A stretch of DNA of 46,653 nt, from contig CACZMA010000011.1 in assembly GCA_902782125.1 (NCBI GenBank), positions 1 to 46,653 of the forward strand, given 5' to 3'. How positions within the stretch are numbered: position 1 is the stretch's first letter; every line of letters starts with the position of its first letter. Shown here in pieces: positions 1 to 7,542 of the stretch. Origin of the DNA: Oscillospiraceae bacterium. GTDB taxonomy: Bacteria > Bacillota > Clostridia > Saccharofermentanales > Saccharofermentanaceae. The notes beneath the pieces were generated by a model that saw only the letters and a program-made list of their open reading frames with translations, did not search any database and was not told where the DNA came from. Made by a program: the position numbers and the translations under genes.

Positions 1-99
1 TTTGAATTACATGACTCCCAAAGAGTACAAAGCTGTCTACAGTTCGAATTAAGGGTATATATTCCTTGTTTATGTGTCTACTTTTGCTTGACTAGTGCA
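1..99 (+). mobile_element. 3' end of an IS3-family-like insertion sequence (left copy)
   Basis: These 99 bases are the exact reverse complement of 46555-46653; identity stops at base 100. The piece carries the last 16 codons of a transposase-like reading frame (stop at 50-52) and then about 47 non-coding bases ending GTGCA. Ending in CA, paired with TG at the inner edge of the other copy, is the usual IS3-family terminus, and the peptide matches the end of that family's integrase core. The rest of the element lies outside the window. The host junction is at 99/100, 79 bases past the end of the first host gene. Family assignment rests on 16 residues and the TG/CA rule, so it is tentative. Confidence 0.65.
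2..52 (+). CDS. transposase C-terminal fragment (cut by window edge)
   Basis: Only the last 16 residues are present, LNYMTPKEYKAVYSSN, then TAA. The pattern N-x-MTPxEY followed by a short tail is what DDE integrase-core transposases of the IS3 family end with. Catalytic residues lie outside the window. An identical, oppositely oriented fragment is at the right end. Confidence 0.55.
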   Translation: MNYMTPKEYKAVYSSN

Positions 100-121
100 C
101 AAAAACCTGTTTGTGAGTAAT

Positions 122-152
122 ATGTGAGTTCCGGGGCCCTTTATACTCACAT
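122..152. other. hairpin between the IS end and the first operon
   Basis: ATGTGAGT (122-129) is perfectly complementary to ACTCACAT (145-152), with GGGGCCC in the loop. It lies just past the stop of the leftward signalling operon and may help end it, but there is no clear T-run on that strand, so it is not called a terminator. Confidence 0.4.
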
Positions 153-177
153 TCTGCTCACACGGATTCATCCGGCC

Positions 178-1887
178 TTAGTAGCAGACCTTGTTCCTTC
201 CGGTCTCCTTGGCGTTGTAGAGGTGCTCGTCGGCAACACTGATGTTCTCTTCTATCGTCTTCTCGGGATCGAAAACGCTGCACCCGAAGCTCAGCGTGCA
301 CCTTAAGGTGTTGCCGTCAGCCTCGATATCGGTGTTCATCAGCTTGACCCTGATCTCTTCTGCCTTTGCAACTGCGCCTTCCAGATCGGTATCGCGCATT
401 ACCATTACGAATTCCTCGCCGCCCCATCTGTAGACGCCGTCATTCTCGCCGCAGCAGGACTCTACGAGCTCTGAAGTGAAGCGGAGGACGTCGTCGCCTG
501 CGTTGTGGCCGTAAGTGTCGTTTACGCGCTTGAACTTATCGATGTCGCAGATGAATATGGACATGGACTTGCCGGAGCCGGGGATAAGGTAATCCTTGTA
601 TTTCTCGTTGAAGTCGAAGTAGAATCCCATCCTGTTCTTAAGGCCGGTAAGCCTGTCGTGATGCGAGTCTTCGAGGAATGTCTCGGACTCCAGCGCGATG
701 CCGCAGACAAGTGCCGCCAGTGACAGACGCTTAGGGTCTGAATCGGCATCGAAGCCTCTCTCGTCGTTCTTGTTGATGAGCTGCAGGGCTCCGATGAACT
801 TTCCGTTGATATCGGCAACGGGGAGGACCATGACAGACTTGGTCTTATAACCCGTCTGGATGTCTATGTCGCGGTTGAAGTCGGGATCGGAATAAGGATC
901 GTTGGTGATGAGCGTCTGCTGCATCCTCAGAGCCTTGCCGACGAGACCCGTGTTATCGGGGATGATGATCTTATCTATACCCGTTGCAGACATCGTCCAG
1001 AGCTGCGACTTGCGCTTATCCCATTTCCAGAAGGATGCCCTGTCAGCGTCGACGGACATCTTGCCGAGTTCCGTCAGATAGGTGAAGAGCATGTTGTGGT
1101 CGTGGCTTCCGTTCATGCACATATCCTTGTACAGGTGATCGGAGATGCTCAGGATATTGTTAAGAAGCTGCGTGCTGCTCTCGAGCGTAAGCTCTGCCTC
1201 GTCCAGGGGAGCGGGGAAAGCGCCCGTGTCTTTCATCGTGTTGAGGACGGTATCCTCGTAATCCATATGCATCAGATAGACGTGCACGCCGCTTGCGACG
1301 AGTTCCTTGATCCTGTCATGCATATCGCTGCAGCTTAAGTGTACCGGAGTCTTCCTGGCACTGATCTCGGTGTAGAGATATACGCCCGGCTCCATGTACT
1401 TCTCATAGGGCTCGAAGATGCCCGTATCGCCGGTATAGACGACCTTGTTGCCCTCGACGGTCAGGTAGTAACCGAAGCACTTGCCTTCGAGTTCTTCTGA
1501 GTGGAAAGTGGGGATCGCACATCCGAACCAGTCCTTATCGAGCTCGTCCGCGGTCAACAGCTCATACCAGTCGTCACCGCAGCCTTCAAGGTTCTTCAGC
1601 AGATAGCGGAGATCCGTCTTGACCGCTTCGTTCGGAGCAACTATTGTAACTGGCTTGTTCAGGGCAAAATGCATCAGGTCGATGAACAATCCGATGCCGC
1701 TTACGTGGTCGCCGTGGGTGTGCGTGACGAGGACGTAGATGTGATCGTATTTGGAGAGGGTGCGGTTGTTGAGCCTCTGGAACGAGCTGACCGAACAATC
1801 GATGATTATGAGGTCATTGCCATCCACAAAATAAGCACTGGTGTGCTGATCGGCAAAAGCGTTGCCTCTTCCAAAAAACTTCAACAT
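178..1887 (-). CDS. metallo-beta-lactamase-fold / GAF / GGDEF fusion protein (putative diguanylate cyclase)
   Basis: A 569-residue protein with three domains in order. Residues 1-230 are a metallo-beta-lactamase fold with the metal motif HTHGDH at 56-61 and a TGDT metal site near 152-155, similar to ribonuclease Z or phosphodiesterase-type members. Residues about 245-400 are a GAF sensor domain. Residues about 408-569 are a GGDEF domain with an intact GGEEF active site at 489-493, so synthesis of c-di-GMP is expected. The inhibitory RxxD site is missing (GEND at that place), so product feedback is unlikely. There is no signal peptide or membrane segment. The start is preceded by AAGGAGG lying inside the end of the upstream cyclase gene, 2 bases away, so the two are translationally coupled. 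The substrate of the hydrolase-like domain is unknown. Confidence 0.9.
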   Translation of the reverse strand: MLKFFGRGNAFADQHTSAYFVDGNDLIIIDCSVSSFQRLNNRTLSKYDHIYVLVTHTHGDHVSGIGLFIDLMHFALNKPVTIVAPNEAVKTDLRYLLKNLEGCGDDWYELLTADELDKDWFGCAIPTFHSEELEGKCFGYYLTVEGNKVVYTGDTGIFEPYEKYMEPGVYLYTEISARKTPVHLSCSDMHDRIKELVASGVHVYLMHMDYEDTVLNTMKDTGAFPAPLDEAELTLESSTQLLNNILSISDHLYKDMCMNGSHDHNMLFTYLTELGKMSVDADRASFWKWDKRKSQLWTMSATGIDKIIIPDNTGLVGKALRMQQTLITNDPYSDPDFNRDIDIQTGYKTKSVMVLPVADINGKFIGALQLINKNDERGFDADSDPKRLSLAALVCGIALESETFLEDSHHDRLTGLKNRMGFYFDFNEKYKDYLIPGSGKSMSIFICDIDKFKRVNDTYGHNAGDDVLRFTSELVESCCGENDGVYRWGGEEFVMVMRDTDLEGAVAKAEEIRVKLMNTDIEADGNTLRCTLSFGCSVFDPEKTIEENISVADEHLYNAKETGRNKVCY

Positions 1888-1889
1888 CT

Positions 1890-3728
1890 TTATTCCTCCT
1901 TGCCGGGCTCCTCTGAAGGCGCCTTGTCAGAATCCTCAACAGGGCCCAGGAGCTTCAGTATCTCGAAGCCGTCGGCCTTACCTTTCAGCTTGATGGGCTT
2001 GTCGAGGGGCTCGAATCTCATCCTGCCCTCGAGTCCGTCCGCTACTGAACGGCTGATATATATGGTGCTTGCAGGCGCGTTGGCCTCAAGTCTTGCTGAC
2101 GTGTTTACGGTATCGCCGATGGCTGTATAGTCCATTCTCTTCTCGGAACCCATGTTGCCGACGACCGCAGGACCGTAGTTGATGCCGACGCCTACGTGTA
2201 TCTCTTCGCCGATCTCTTCCTTGAGCTTTGCTGAGATCTCCTCGACGCCATTGATGATGCCGAGACCTGCAACAGCTGCATGGTATATGGGATCCTCATC
2301 CGCGAGGGGAGCGCCCCAGAATGCCATAAGGCAGTCGCCGACATACTTGTCGATCGTACCGCCAGTCTCTTCGACGCAGTTACTTGCCATCGTCAGGTAC
2401 TGGTTAAGGATGTATACGACCGTCTCAGGCGACAGCCTCTCCGACATAGTCGTAAAACCTCTTACATCGACGAAGAGCACCGCGATATCAACGTTCTTGC
2501 CGCCGAGCTTCAGGTTATCGATGCCTTCCTTCAGCAGTTCGTTAACGACGTTCGGTGCTACATATCTCTCGAAAGTCCTCGTTACGTTCTGTCTCTCGAT
2601 GGCGGCACGCAGGTAGTTGCCGGCAACGCTTACCACGAACAGCACGAAAAACGACAGCGGCAGCCACAGCGCATGCGTGATGTACCCCATCGAATAAAAG
2701 AGCATCGCAGCACCAATGGCAGCAGCTTCGCTTACGACCAGGGCAGGCACCGTGAACAGAAGCCTTCTGTTACGGCAGAAGAAATAGAACGCAAAGCTCA
2801 GGATGAACAGTGCTGCTATCTGAATATAGTCAGACGATTCGACCTTGTAATTGCCTGCGAGGATACACTGGATAACATTGGCCTGATACTCCACTCCGTA
2901 CATCATCTTGCTCCTGTCGATAGGGGTGAAGTAAGAATCCTGAAGGCCGGGAGCATAGGGTCCGATGAGAACGATCTTGTTCTTGTAATAAGACGAGGGA
3001 ACTTCGCCTTTGATGAGCATGCTCAAAGTGACACCGTCGTAGTAGTCGGTCGGACCGCCGGTAAAAGACACATAGAACTGGCCCCTGTCATTTACGGGAG
3101 GCTCGGTAATGGTCATGCCGGTCTTCTCGGCGTACTTGGATGCAGTGACATATGCCATCGAGTAAACGAGATCGCCGTCATCCGGTTCAACATACAGTAC
3201 CGAATGGCGCATTACGCCGTCCTTGTCGTACATGGCATTGATGTGTCCCTGAGAAGTAACTTCCTTCAGAGCATCGAAGGGTTCTTCGTAGTTAACTATC
3301 GAGTATGTATCGGTCACGATCGTAGCGCCGAATGTTCTCTCGGTACCGAAAGTAGCTTCCGAAGCTACTACAACATTACCCAGCTTCTCAGCAGCATCGA
3401 CGAGCTGCTGATCGGCAGATGCTTCAGTTGTTCCTGCATACAGGGTATCGATCGCCACTACGGCGGGAAGATTGTCCGGATCGGAAGCCAGAGCTTCAAG
3501 GGCAGAGGCCATTACTGATCTGTCCCAGGAACTGTATGGTCCGAGCACTTCAAAATCCTCTTCGGTGATGCCGATTATGACGACATCTCCCGGAGGCGTC
3601 TCCGGCGTCTGGAACAGCTCATCGCAGAACCACAGTTCTGCAGAGCGCAGAAGACCTGATGCGCACAGCGCAGTCATTACAACTGCGCTGATGCCTGATG
3701 CCAGAAGTGTCTGAGTCCGCTTATCCAT
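1890..3728 (-). CDS. CHASE2-domain class III adenylate/guanylate cyclase
   Basis: A 612-residue membrane enzyme. After an N-terminal membrane segment (about 10-30) comes a CHASE2 extracytoplasmic sensor domain, then about three membrane segments (300-375), then a class III nucleotide cyclase domain (about 410-590). The two metal-binding aspartates are visible in FVDVRGFT and YVGDCLMAFWG, and the conserved KRMDYTAIGDTVN stretch is intact, which favours cAMP formation. The start overlaps the end of the FecR-domain gene by 8 bases, so both are made from one mRNA. FecR and CHASE2 domains often partner cyclases in other bacteria. The sensed signal is not known. ATP rather than GTP as substrate is inferred, not shown. 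Confidence 0.92.
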   Translation of the reverse strand: MDKRTQTLLASGISAVVMTALCASGLLRSAELWFCDELFQTPETPPGDVVIIGITEEDFEVLGPYSSWDRSVMASALEALASDPDNLPAVVAIDTLYAGTTEASADQQLVDAAEKLGNVVVASEATFGTERTFGATIVTDTYSIVNYEEPFDALKEVTSQGHINAMYDKDGVMRHSVLYVEPDDGDLVYSMAYVTASKYAEKTGMTITEPPVNDRGQFYVSFTGGPTDYYDGVTLSMLIKGEVPSSYYKNKIVLIGPYAPGLQDSYFTPIDRSKMMYGVEYQANVIQCILAGNYKVESSDYIQIAALFILSFAFYFFCRNRRLLFTVPALVVSEAAAIGAAMLFYSMGYITHALWLPLSFFVLFVVSVAGNYLRAAIERQNVTRTFERYVAPNVVNELLKEGIDNLKLGGKNVDIAVLFVDVRGFTTMSERLSPETVVYILNQYLTMASNCVEETGGTIDKYVGDCLMAFWGAPLADEDPIYHAAVAGLGIINGVEEISAKLKEEIGEEIHVGVGINYGPAVVGNMGSEKRMDYTAIGDTVNTSARLEANAPASTIYISRSVADGLEGRMRFEPLDKPIKLKGKADGFEILKLLGPVEDSDKAPSEEPGKEE

Positions 3729-5208
3729 TATAGATAGCGCCTGTCTCGTCCGGGATTATATCTTCACTGAGAGGCAACGAGAAGTAGATGCCCGAATAGT
3801 AATCGATATCGCTGTAGATATAGAAATCCAACGAATTGGAATCCTCATTGGTAGCAGGATCAAGTATGAACCAGTTTCCGTCCAGATATCCGCGATACTC
3901 GGTATAGTCATCGGTCTCATCATAGCTGTAGATGATGTAGACTTTATGGCCGAGATAGGACTTATCCCAACCTTCTGTGAACTTACTGTAATTCGAGTAA
4001 TCTGCAGGGATCTCCGGATCCGGCTCGGGTGTCGGAGTGGGCTGAGGCGTAGGTGTCTCAGTAGGCGTGGGTGTTGAAGGCTTTGCTGTAGGCGTAGCTG
4101 TCGGTGTGGGTGTTGAAGGCTTTATTGTAGGTGTAGCTGTTGGTGTTGAAGTCGGAGTCGTAGTAGGTGTAGCCGTCGGTGTATTTGAAGGCGTGACCGT
4201 AGGAACACCGGTAGGTGTTGTTTCGGGTGCTACAGTCGGGATGGGCGCCTCAGTACTTGCAGGTGTTGCGGTAGGCGTGGATGTTGGCTTCTTGGTCGGG
4301 GTAGGCGAAGAAGTCGGCGATGGTGACACAGTAGGCGTGAGCGAAGGCGTATTTGTAGCTTTCGGAGTAGCCGTGGGAGTGTCAGTGATCTCGATTATCT
4401 CATCCGGAGTAGGTGAGGGAGTGTTGGGGTCAAGTATAGCATTGACCAGATCCAGGAGCTTGTCCTTGTCCCAGCCTGTCTCGGCACAGACTTTTTCCAG
4501 AAGCTTGTCGTTCTCGGCGAGCATCTGCAGAGGGAACTCGGGGAGTTCGTCTTCTTCTAAGTCTTTAAGTTCGAATTCAATGCTGGTCCTCTCTTCTGTG
4601 ATATCGCTGTAGAGGAAGCATGAGACCATCTGCCCGCCGCAGACTTCTACAGTCTTGGTCTCGCCGGTCTCGGGGTTATAGCCTGAGACGAGGACCTTAC
4701 CGTCAGTGATGACAAGGGACTGGAGTCCGGTCTCATCGTACCAGACGTAACCTGATGTACCCCTGATACCTACGGTCATGTTGGAAGTCTCGATCTCATA
4801 GGTCTCGTCTTCAGTGAGTTTCTCTGTTACTTCGAAGAAAACGCCGCCCTGCTTTAGCTTGAGCTCGATCTGCTTGCCGTTCTTAAGGAACTGGGCGCGG
4901 CTGTCGTTCTGGAGAGTAACGATCTTGGTATCGTCAAGGCCGATGGAAGCAAGGCCGTCAGAGCCTGTGCTGAGCGTATCGCCTGATGTGAATCTGATGT
5001 TGTCGATGACGGGCTTCACTGCTCCTGAAGCGTCTTCAATGTTGACCGTGCCTTCGACCTTGAGAAGCCTCATTGTCGTGGCGAGGATATTGTTGCGGTT
5101 GATGAGGAATATGGTTACTCCTACGGCAGCAACGGCGACCGCTGCTATGACTGCAACAGTTATCTTTTTGGCCTTGGGCCAGGCTTTTAATGAATCAACG
5201 ATACTCAT
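3721..5208 (-). CDS. membrane-anchored FecR-domain protein with Pro/Thr-rich linker
   Basis: 495 residues. Residues about 17-36 form one membrane anchor. About 45-190 is a FecR-like beta-rich domain (features such as QLVxxGxxxxxG-like spacing and a VGIRGTSGYVW stretch). About 265-400 is a low-complexity TPTxTPT linker, typical of wall-spanning segments. A roughly 90-residue acidic, Tyr-rich domain follows, predicted outside the cell. It is the first gene of a three-gene operon with a cyclase and a GGDEF protein, so it probably feeds an envelope signal to them. A GGAAGGAAGG ribosome site precedes the ATG. The linker DNA is a repeat of ACxCCxACx units and may vary in length between strains. The FecR assignment is from motif pattern; the C-terminal domain is not recognised. 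Confidence 0.8.
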   Translation of the reverse strand: MSIVDSLKAWPKAKKITVAVIAAVAVAAVGVTIFLINRNNILATTMRLLKVEGTVNIEDASGAVKPVIDNIRFTSGDTLSTGSDGLASIGLDDTKIVTLQNDSRAQFLKNGKQIELKLKQGGVFFEVTEKLTEDETYEIETSNMTVGIRGTSGYVWYDETGLQSLVITDGKVLVSGYNPETGETKTVEVCGGQMVSCFLYSDITEERTSIEFELKDLEEDELPEFPLQMLAENDKLLEKVCAETGWDKDKLLDLVNAILDPNTPSPTPDEIIEITDTPTATPKATNTPSLTPTVSPSPTSSPTPTKKPTSTPTATPASTEAPIPTVAPETTPTGVPTVTPSNTPTATPTTTPTSTPTATPTIKPSTPTPTATPTAKPSTPTPTETPTPQPTPTPEPDPEIPADYSNYSKFTEGWDKSYLGHKVYIIYSYDETDDYTEYRGYLDGNWFILDPATNEDSNSLDFYIYSDIDYYSGIYFSLPLSEDIIPDETGAIYNG

Positions 5209-5246
5209 AAAACCTTCCTTCCGATTAGGTAATCAACGATTTTTTA

Positions 5247-5252
5247 ATTATA
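5247..5252 (-). promoter_or_regulatory. -10 box of the FecR/cyclase/GGDEF operon
   Basis: On the minus strand this reads TATAAT, 38 bases before the ATG at 5208. No good -35 hexamer is seen 16-18 bases upstream, so the promoter may need an activator. Confidence 0.45.
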
Positions 5253-5392
5253 GCATGTTAAGGTGCTGCCGAGTGGTTTATAGCGGGTTGTAATAAACCT
5301 CGCTTTATAATTCTCGATTATAGTAAAGATATCAGTCGGCTTAAATGGCCCAAAAGTACCATTTTTGCATTTGTCTACCAGTCCGAAGTGCC

Positions 5393-5435
5393 CGTTTGTT
5401 ACTACGGGTGTACTGCTATGCTGTACAGTCGTAGT
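5393..5435 (+). repeat. 43-bp intergenic hairpin repeat, copy 1
   Basis: One of three copies (others at 20029 and 22483) of a 43-bp sequence starting CGTTTGTTAC and ending CAGTCGTAGT. Inside it ACTAC pairs with GTAGT, and GTACTG with C(G/T)GTAC around a CTATG loop, giving an imperfect hairpin. Copy 1 differs from copy 2 at two positions. All three lie in non-coding DNA in the same orientation. There is no T-run, so it is not a standard terminator. It resembles a REP-type dispersed element. Confidence 0.8.
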
Positions 5436-5503
5436 GCATTTCGCCACAACTTAAGTACATTCCGCCACACATCCGCCTCCTTATGTTTTTTTGCTGTTAG
5501 TAT
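5434..5503 (+). promoter_or_regulatory. probable LytTR regulator binding site and -10 box of the M13/ABC/two-component operon
   Basis: Two imperfect 15-bp direct repeats, GTGCATTTCGCCACA (5434-5448) and GTACATTCCGCCACA (5455-5469), start exactly 21 bp apart, two helical turns. That layout is the known binding pattern of LytTR-domain regulators such as AgrA and ComE. A -10-like TAGTAT is at 5498-5503, with GCCTCC where a -35 should be, as expected for an activator-dependent promoter. The operon downstream encodes a LytTR regulator (10736-11446), so autoregulation is inferred. Confidence 0.65.
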
Positions 5504-5535
5504 CACGCTGACAACAATTGATAAGGAGTATGGGT

Positions 5536-7530
5536 ATGAAAAAGCTTATCGGATCATTATTGGTCTGTTCCATGGCGCTTCCCCTGATGTCCGGGTGTGT
5601 CGTGGGAATGGTTCCGGATGAGACGGAAGGTGCGTCTGTCGTTGATGCTGCTTCACCGGCATCTGTCAGACCGCAGGATGATTTCTACGGATACGTTAAC
5701 GGGGAGACCCTTGCCGGGATGAAATTCGGATATGGGGAACTCTCTGCCGGATCCTTCGATCAGAACTATGTCGTGGATCAGGTAAAGGAGATCGTTCTTT
5801 CCGTTGCCTCGGGAACAGGATACGAAAAGGGTACGGAAGAGTACGTCATAAAGCAGGCCTATGACCTGTTCCTTTCCTATGATTTTGAATCAGGGGAAGT
5901 TCCCTCTGACATTGATGACATGCTGCATCAGATCGACGAATGCACAACAGTGAAAGAGCTCCTGAACCTGGATGCGGTCCTCGTACGCGACTACGGAGTA
6001 ACCGGGATATTCAATCTTGATACGGGTATCGATTATCTTGATTCCGGAAGGAATATCCTCATGTTCTGTCAGTACAGCGGGATCATGGATGTGTCATTCA
6101 AGGATCTTGACGATACCTACGGCCCTTTGAACAGCCTTAAGACTATGGGCAGTGCCGTGATGCAGGCAGCGGGTCACGATAAGGAGACCTCCGAAGAGAT
6201 CGGAAACGAGTTCGGATATTTGGCCATGGATATCTATAACAGCACGGACATGGCGATCTGCAACTGCATAATGCCCTATGAATACTTTCAGGTGATGAGC
6301 AGGGAGGAGATCGATTCCATCCTGACTAATGCGGATCTTACCTCATATCTGACCACCGTGGGATACGACCTCTCCTTCTGCTCCGAGTTCGGCATCATAG
6401 ATCCCGACCAGCTTCAGGGATTGAACGGGATCCTCACTGAGGAGAACCTGCCGGGGCTCAAGGCCTGGGAGATGTGCAGGCTCATAGAGAAGTACCGTAA
6501 CTTCGCGGCAGGAGGATACGAGTCGCTCAAACAGTATGAGACCATCGACTACAAAGATGTGGAAGATCAGGCTTTGAATGACATCGTCGAGGTGTTCGTT
6601 ACAGAGACCGATCCCATCTATGTGGAGAAGTACTACAGCGAACAGATGGATCAGGCCTTGATCTCCATGTGCGATGACATCAGGGAGGGATACAGAGACT
6701 TGATCTCCGGTGCAGACTGGCTTACGGAGGAGACCAGGGAAGGACTCCTTGCGAAGCTCGATAACATCGTCTACGTTACGCCGGGAGATCTCGAGAGGCA
6801 CGATCCCTATACTGACCTTTGCTACGATGACTACTACCAGCTCGTCAGGAGCTATGCAGTTCAGATGCAGCAGCAGGATATTGAAGATCTTACTCTCCCT
6901 GCCGACAGGAAGGCGGTAAAGATGCCCATGCAGATGGTGAATGCCTGCTATGATCCGGCCCTTAACAACATAACGATAACGCTGGCCATCATGAATGAGC
7001 CCTTCTTCGACATGGATGCCGACTACTATACGAACCTCGGCGGTCTGGGAATGGTCATCGCCCATGAGATGGGACATGCCTTTGACAGCAACTGTATCCT
7101 CTTTGACGAGAACGGCATTTACGATCCGTCCTGGATAGCGCCGGAGGATGTTGAGACTCTGGAGACAAGGAACGCAGAGGCGGTCTCCTATTTTGAAGAT
7201 AACTTCACGGTGTTCGGGGTGTACCGCGTGGACGGAGAACAGACCCTGGGCGAGAACTATGCTGACCTTGGCGCCATGGAGTGCATCACGGGTCTGGCGG
7301 ATAACACCGATCAGCTGAAGCTGCTGTTCGAGAACTATGCGCGTATCTGGTGCGAGAAGATCGTTGATACGGCGCTTCTGGACCGGCTCGATACGGATGA
7401 GCACAGTCCCGCGGTGATCAGGACAAATGCGATCCTCTCGACACTCGACTGCTTCTATGAGACATACGGCGTAACGGAGGGAGACGGCATGTATATCGCT
7501 CCTGAAGACCGTATATCCAGATGGTATTAA
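5536..7530 (+). CDS. M13-family zinc metallopeptidase lipoprotein (PepO/neprilysin-like)
   Basis: 664 residues. A short signal peptide ends in the lipobox LMSGC, so the protein is probably lipid-anchored outside the membrane. The zinc site HEMGH is near residue 510, the second zinc ligand motif GENYADLGAME lies about 60 residues later, and the substrate-binding NACYDP motif is present, all hallmarks of family M13 peptidases, which cut small peptides. The length fits the family. The ATG at 5536 is chosen because AAGGAG at 5523-5528 is 7 bases away; an earlier ATG at 5530 would be only 1 base away. It starts an operon with an ABC transporter and a LytTR/GHKL two-component system, suggesting that it trims a peptide signal or an antimicrobial peptide. 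Confidence 0.93.
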   Translation: MKKLIGSLLVCSMALPLMSGCVVGMVPDETEGASVVDAASPASVRPQDDFYGYVNGETLAGMKFGYGELSAGSFDQNYVVDQVKEIVLSVASGTGYEKGTEEYVIKQAYDLFLSYDFESGEVPSDIDDMLHQIDECTTVKELLNLDAVLVRDYGVTGIFNLDTGIDYLDSGRNILMFCQYSGIMDVSFKDLDDTYGPLNSLKTMGSAVMQAAGHDKETSEEIGNEFGYLAMDIYNSTDMAICNCIMPYEYFQVMSREEIDSILTNADLTSYLTTVGYDLSFCSEFGIIDPDQLQGLNGILTEENLPGLKAWEMCRLIEKYRNFAAGGYESLKQYETIDYKDVEDQALNDIVEVFVTETDPIYVEKYYSEQMDQALISMCDDIREGYRDLISGADWLTEETREGLLAKLDNIVYVTPGDLERHDPYTDLCYDDYYQLVRSYAVQMQQQDIEDLTLPADRKAVKMPMQMVNACYDPALNNITITLAIMNEPFFDMDADYYTNLGGLGMVIAHEMGHAFDSNCILFDENGIYDPSWIAPEDVETLETRNAEAVSYFEDNFTVFGVYRVDGEQTLGENYADLGAMECITGLADNTDQLKLLFENYARIWCEKIVDTALLDRLDTDEHSPAVIRTNAILSTLDCFYETYGVTEGDGMYIAPEDRISRWY

Positions 7531-7542
7531 GGAGGTCATCAG

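Noticed and set aside
4067..4612. 181-residue Val/Gly-rich plus-strand frame
   Set aside because: It is the mirror of the TPT linker of the FecR-domain gene; the repeat keeps all frames open. No ribosome site or family match.
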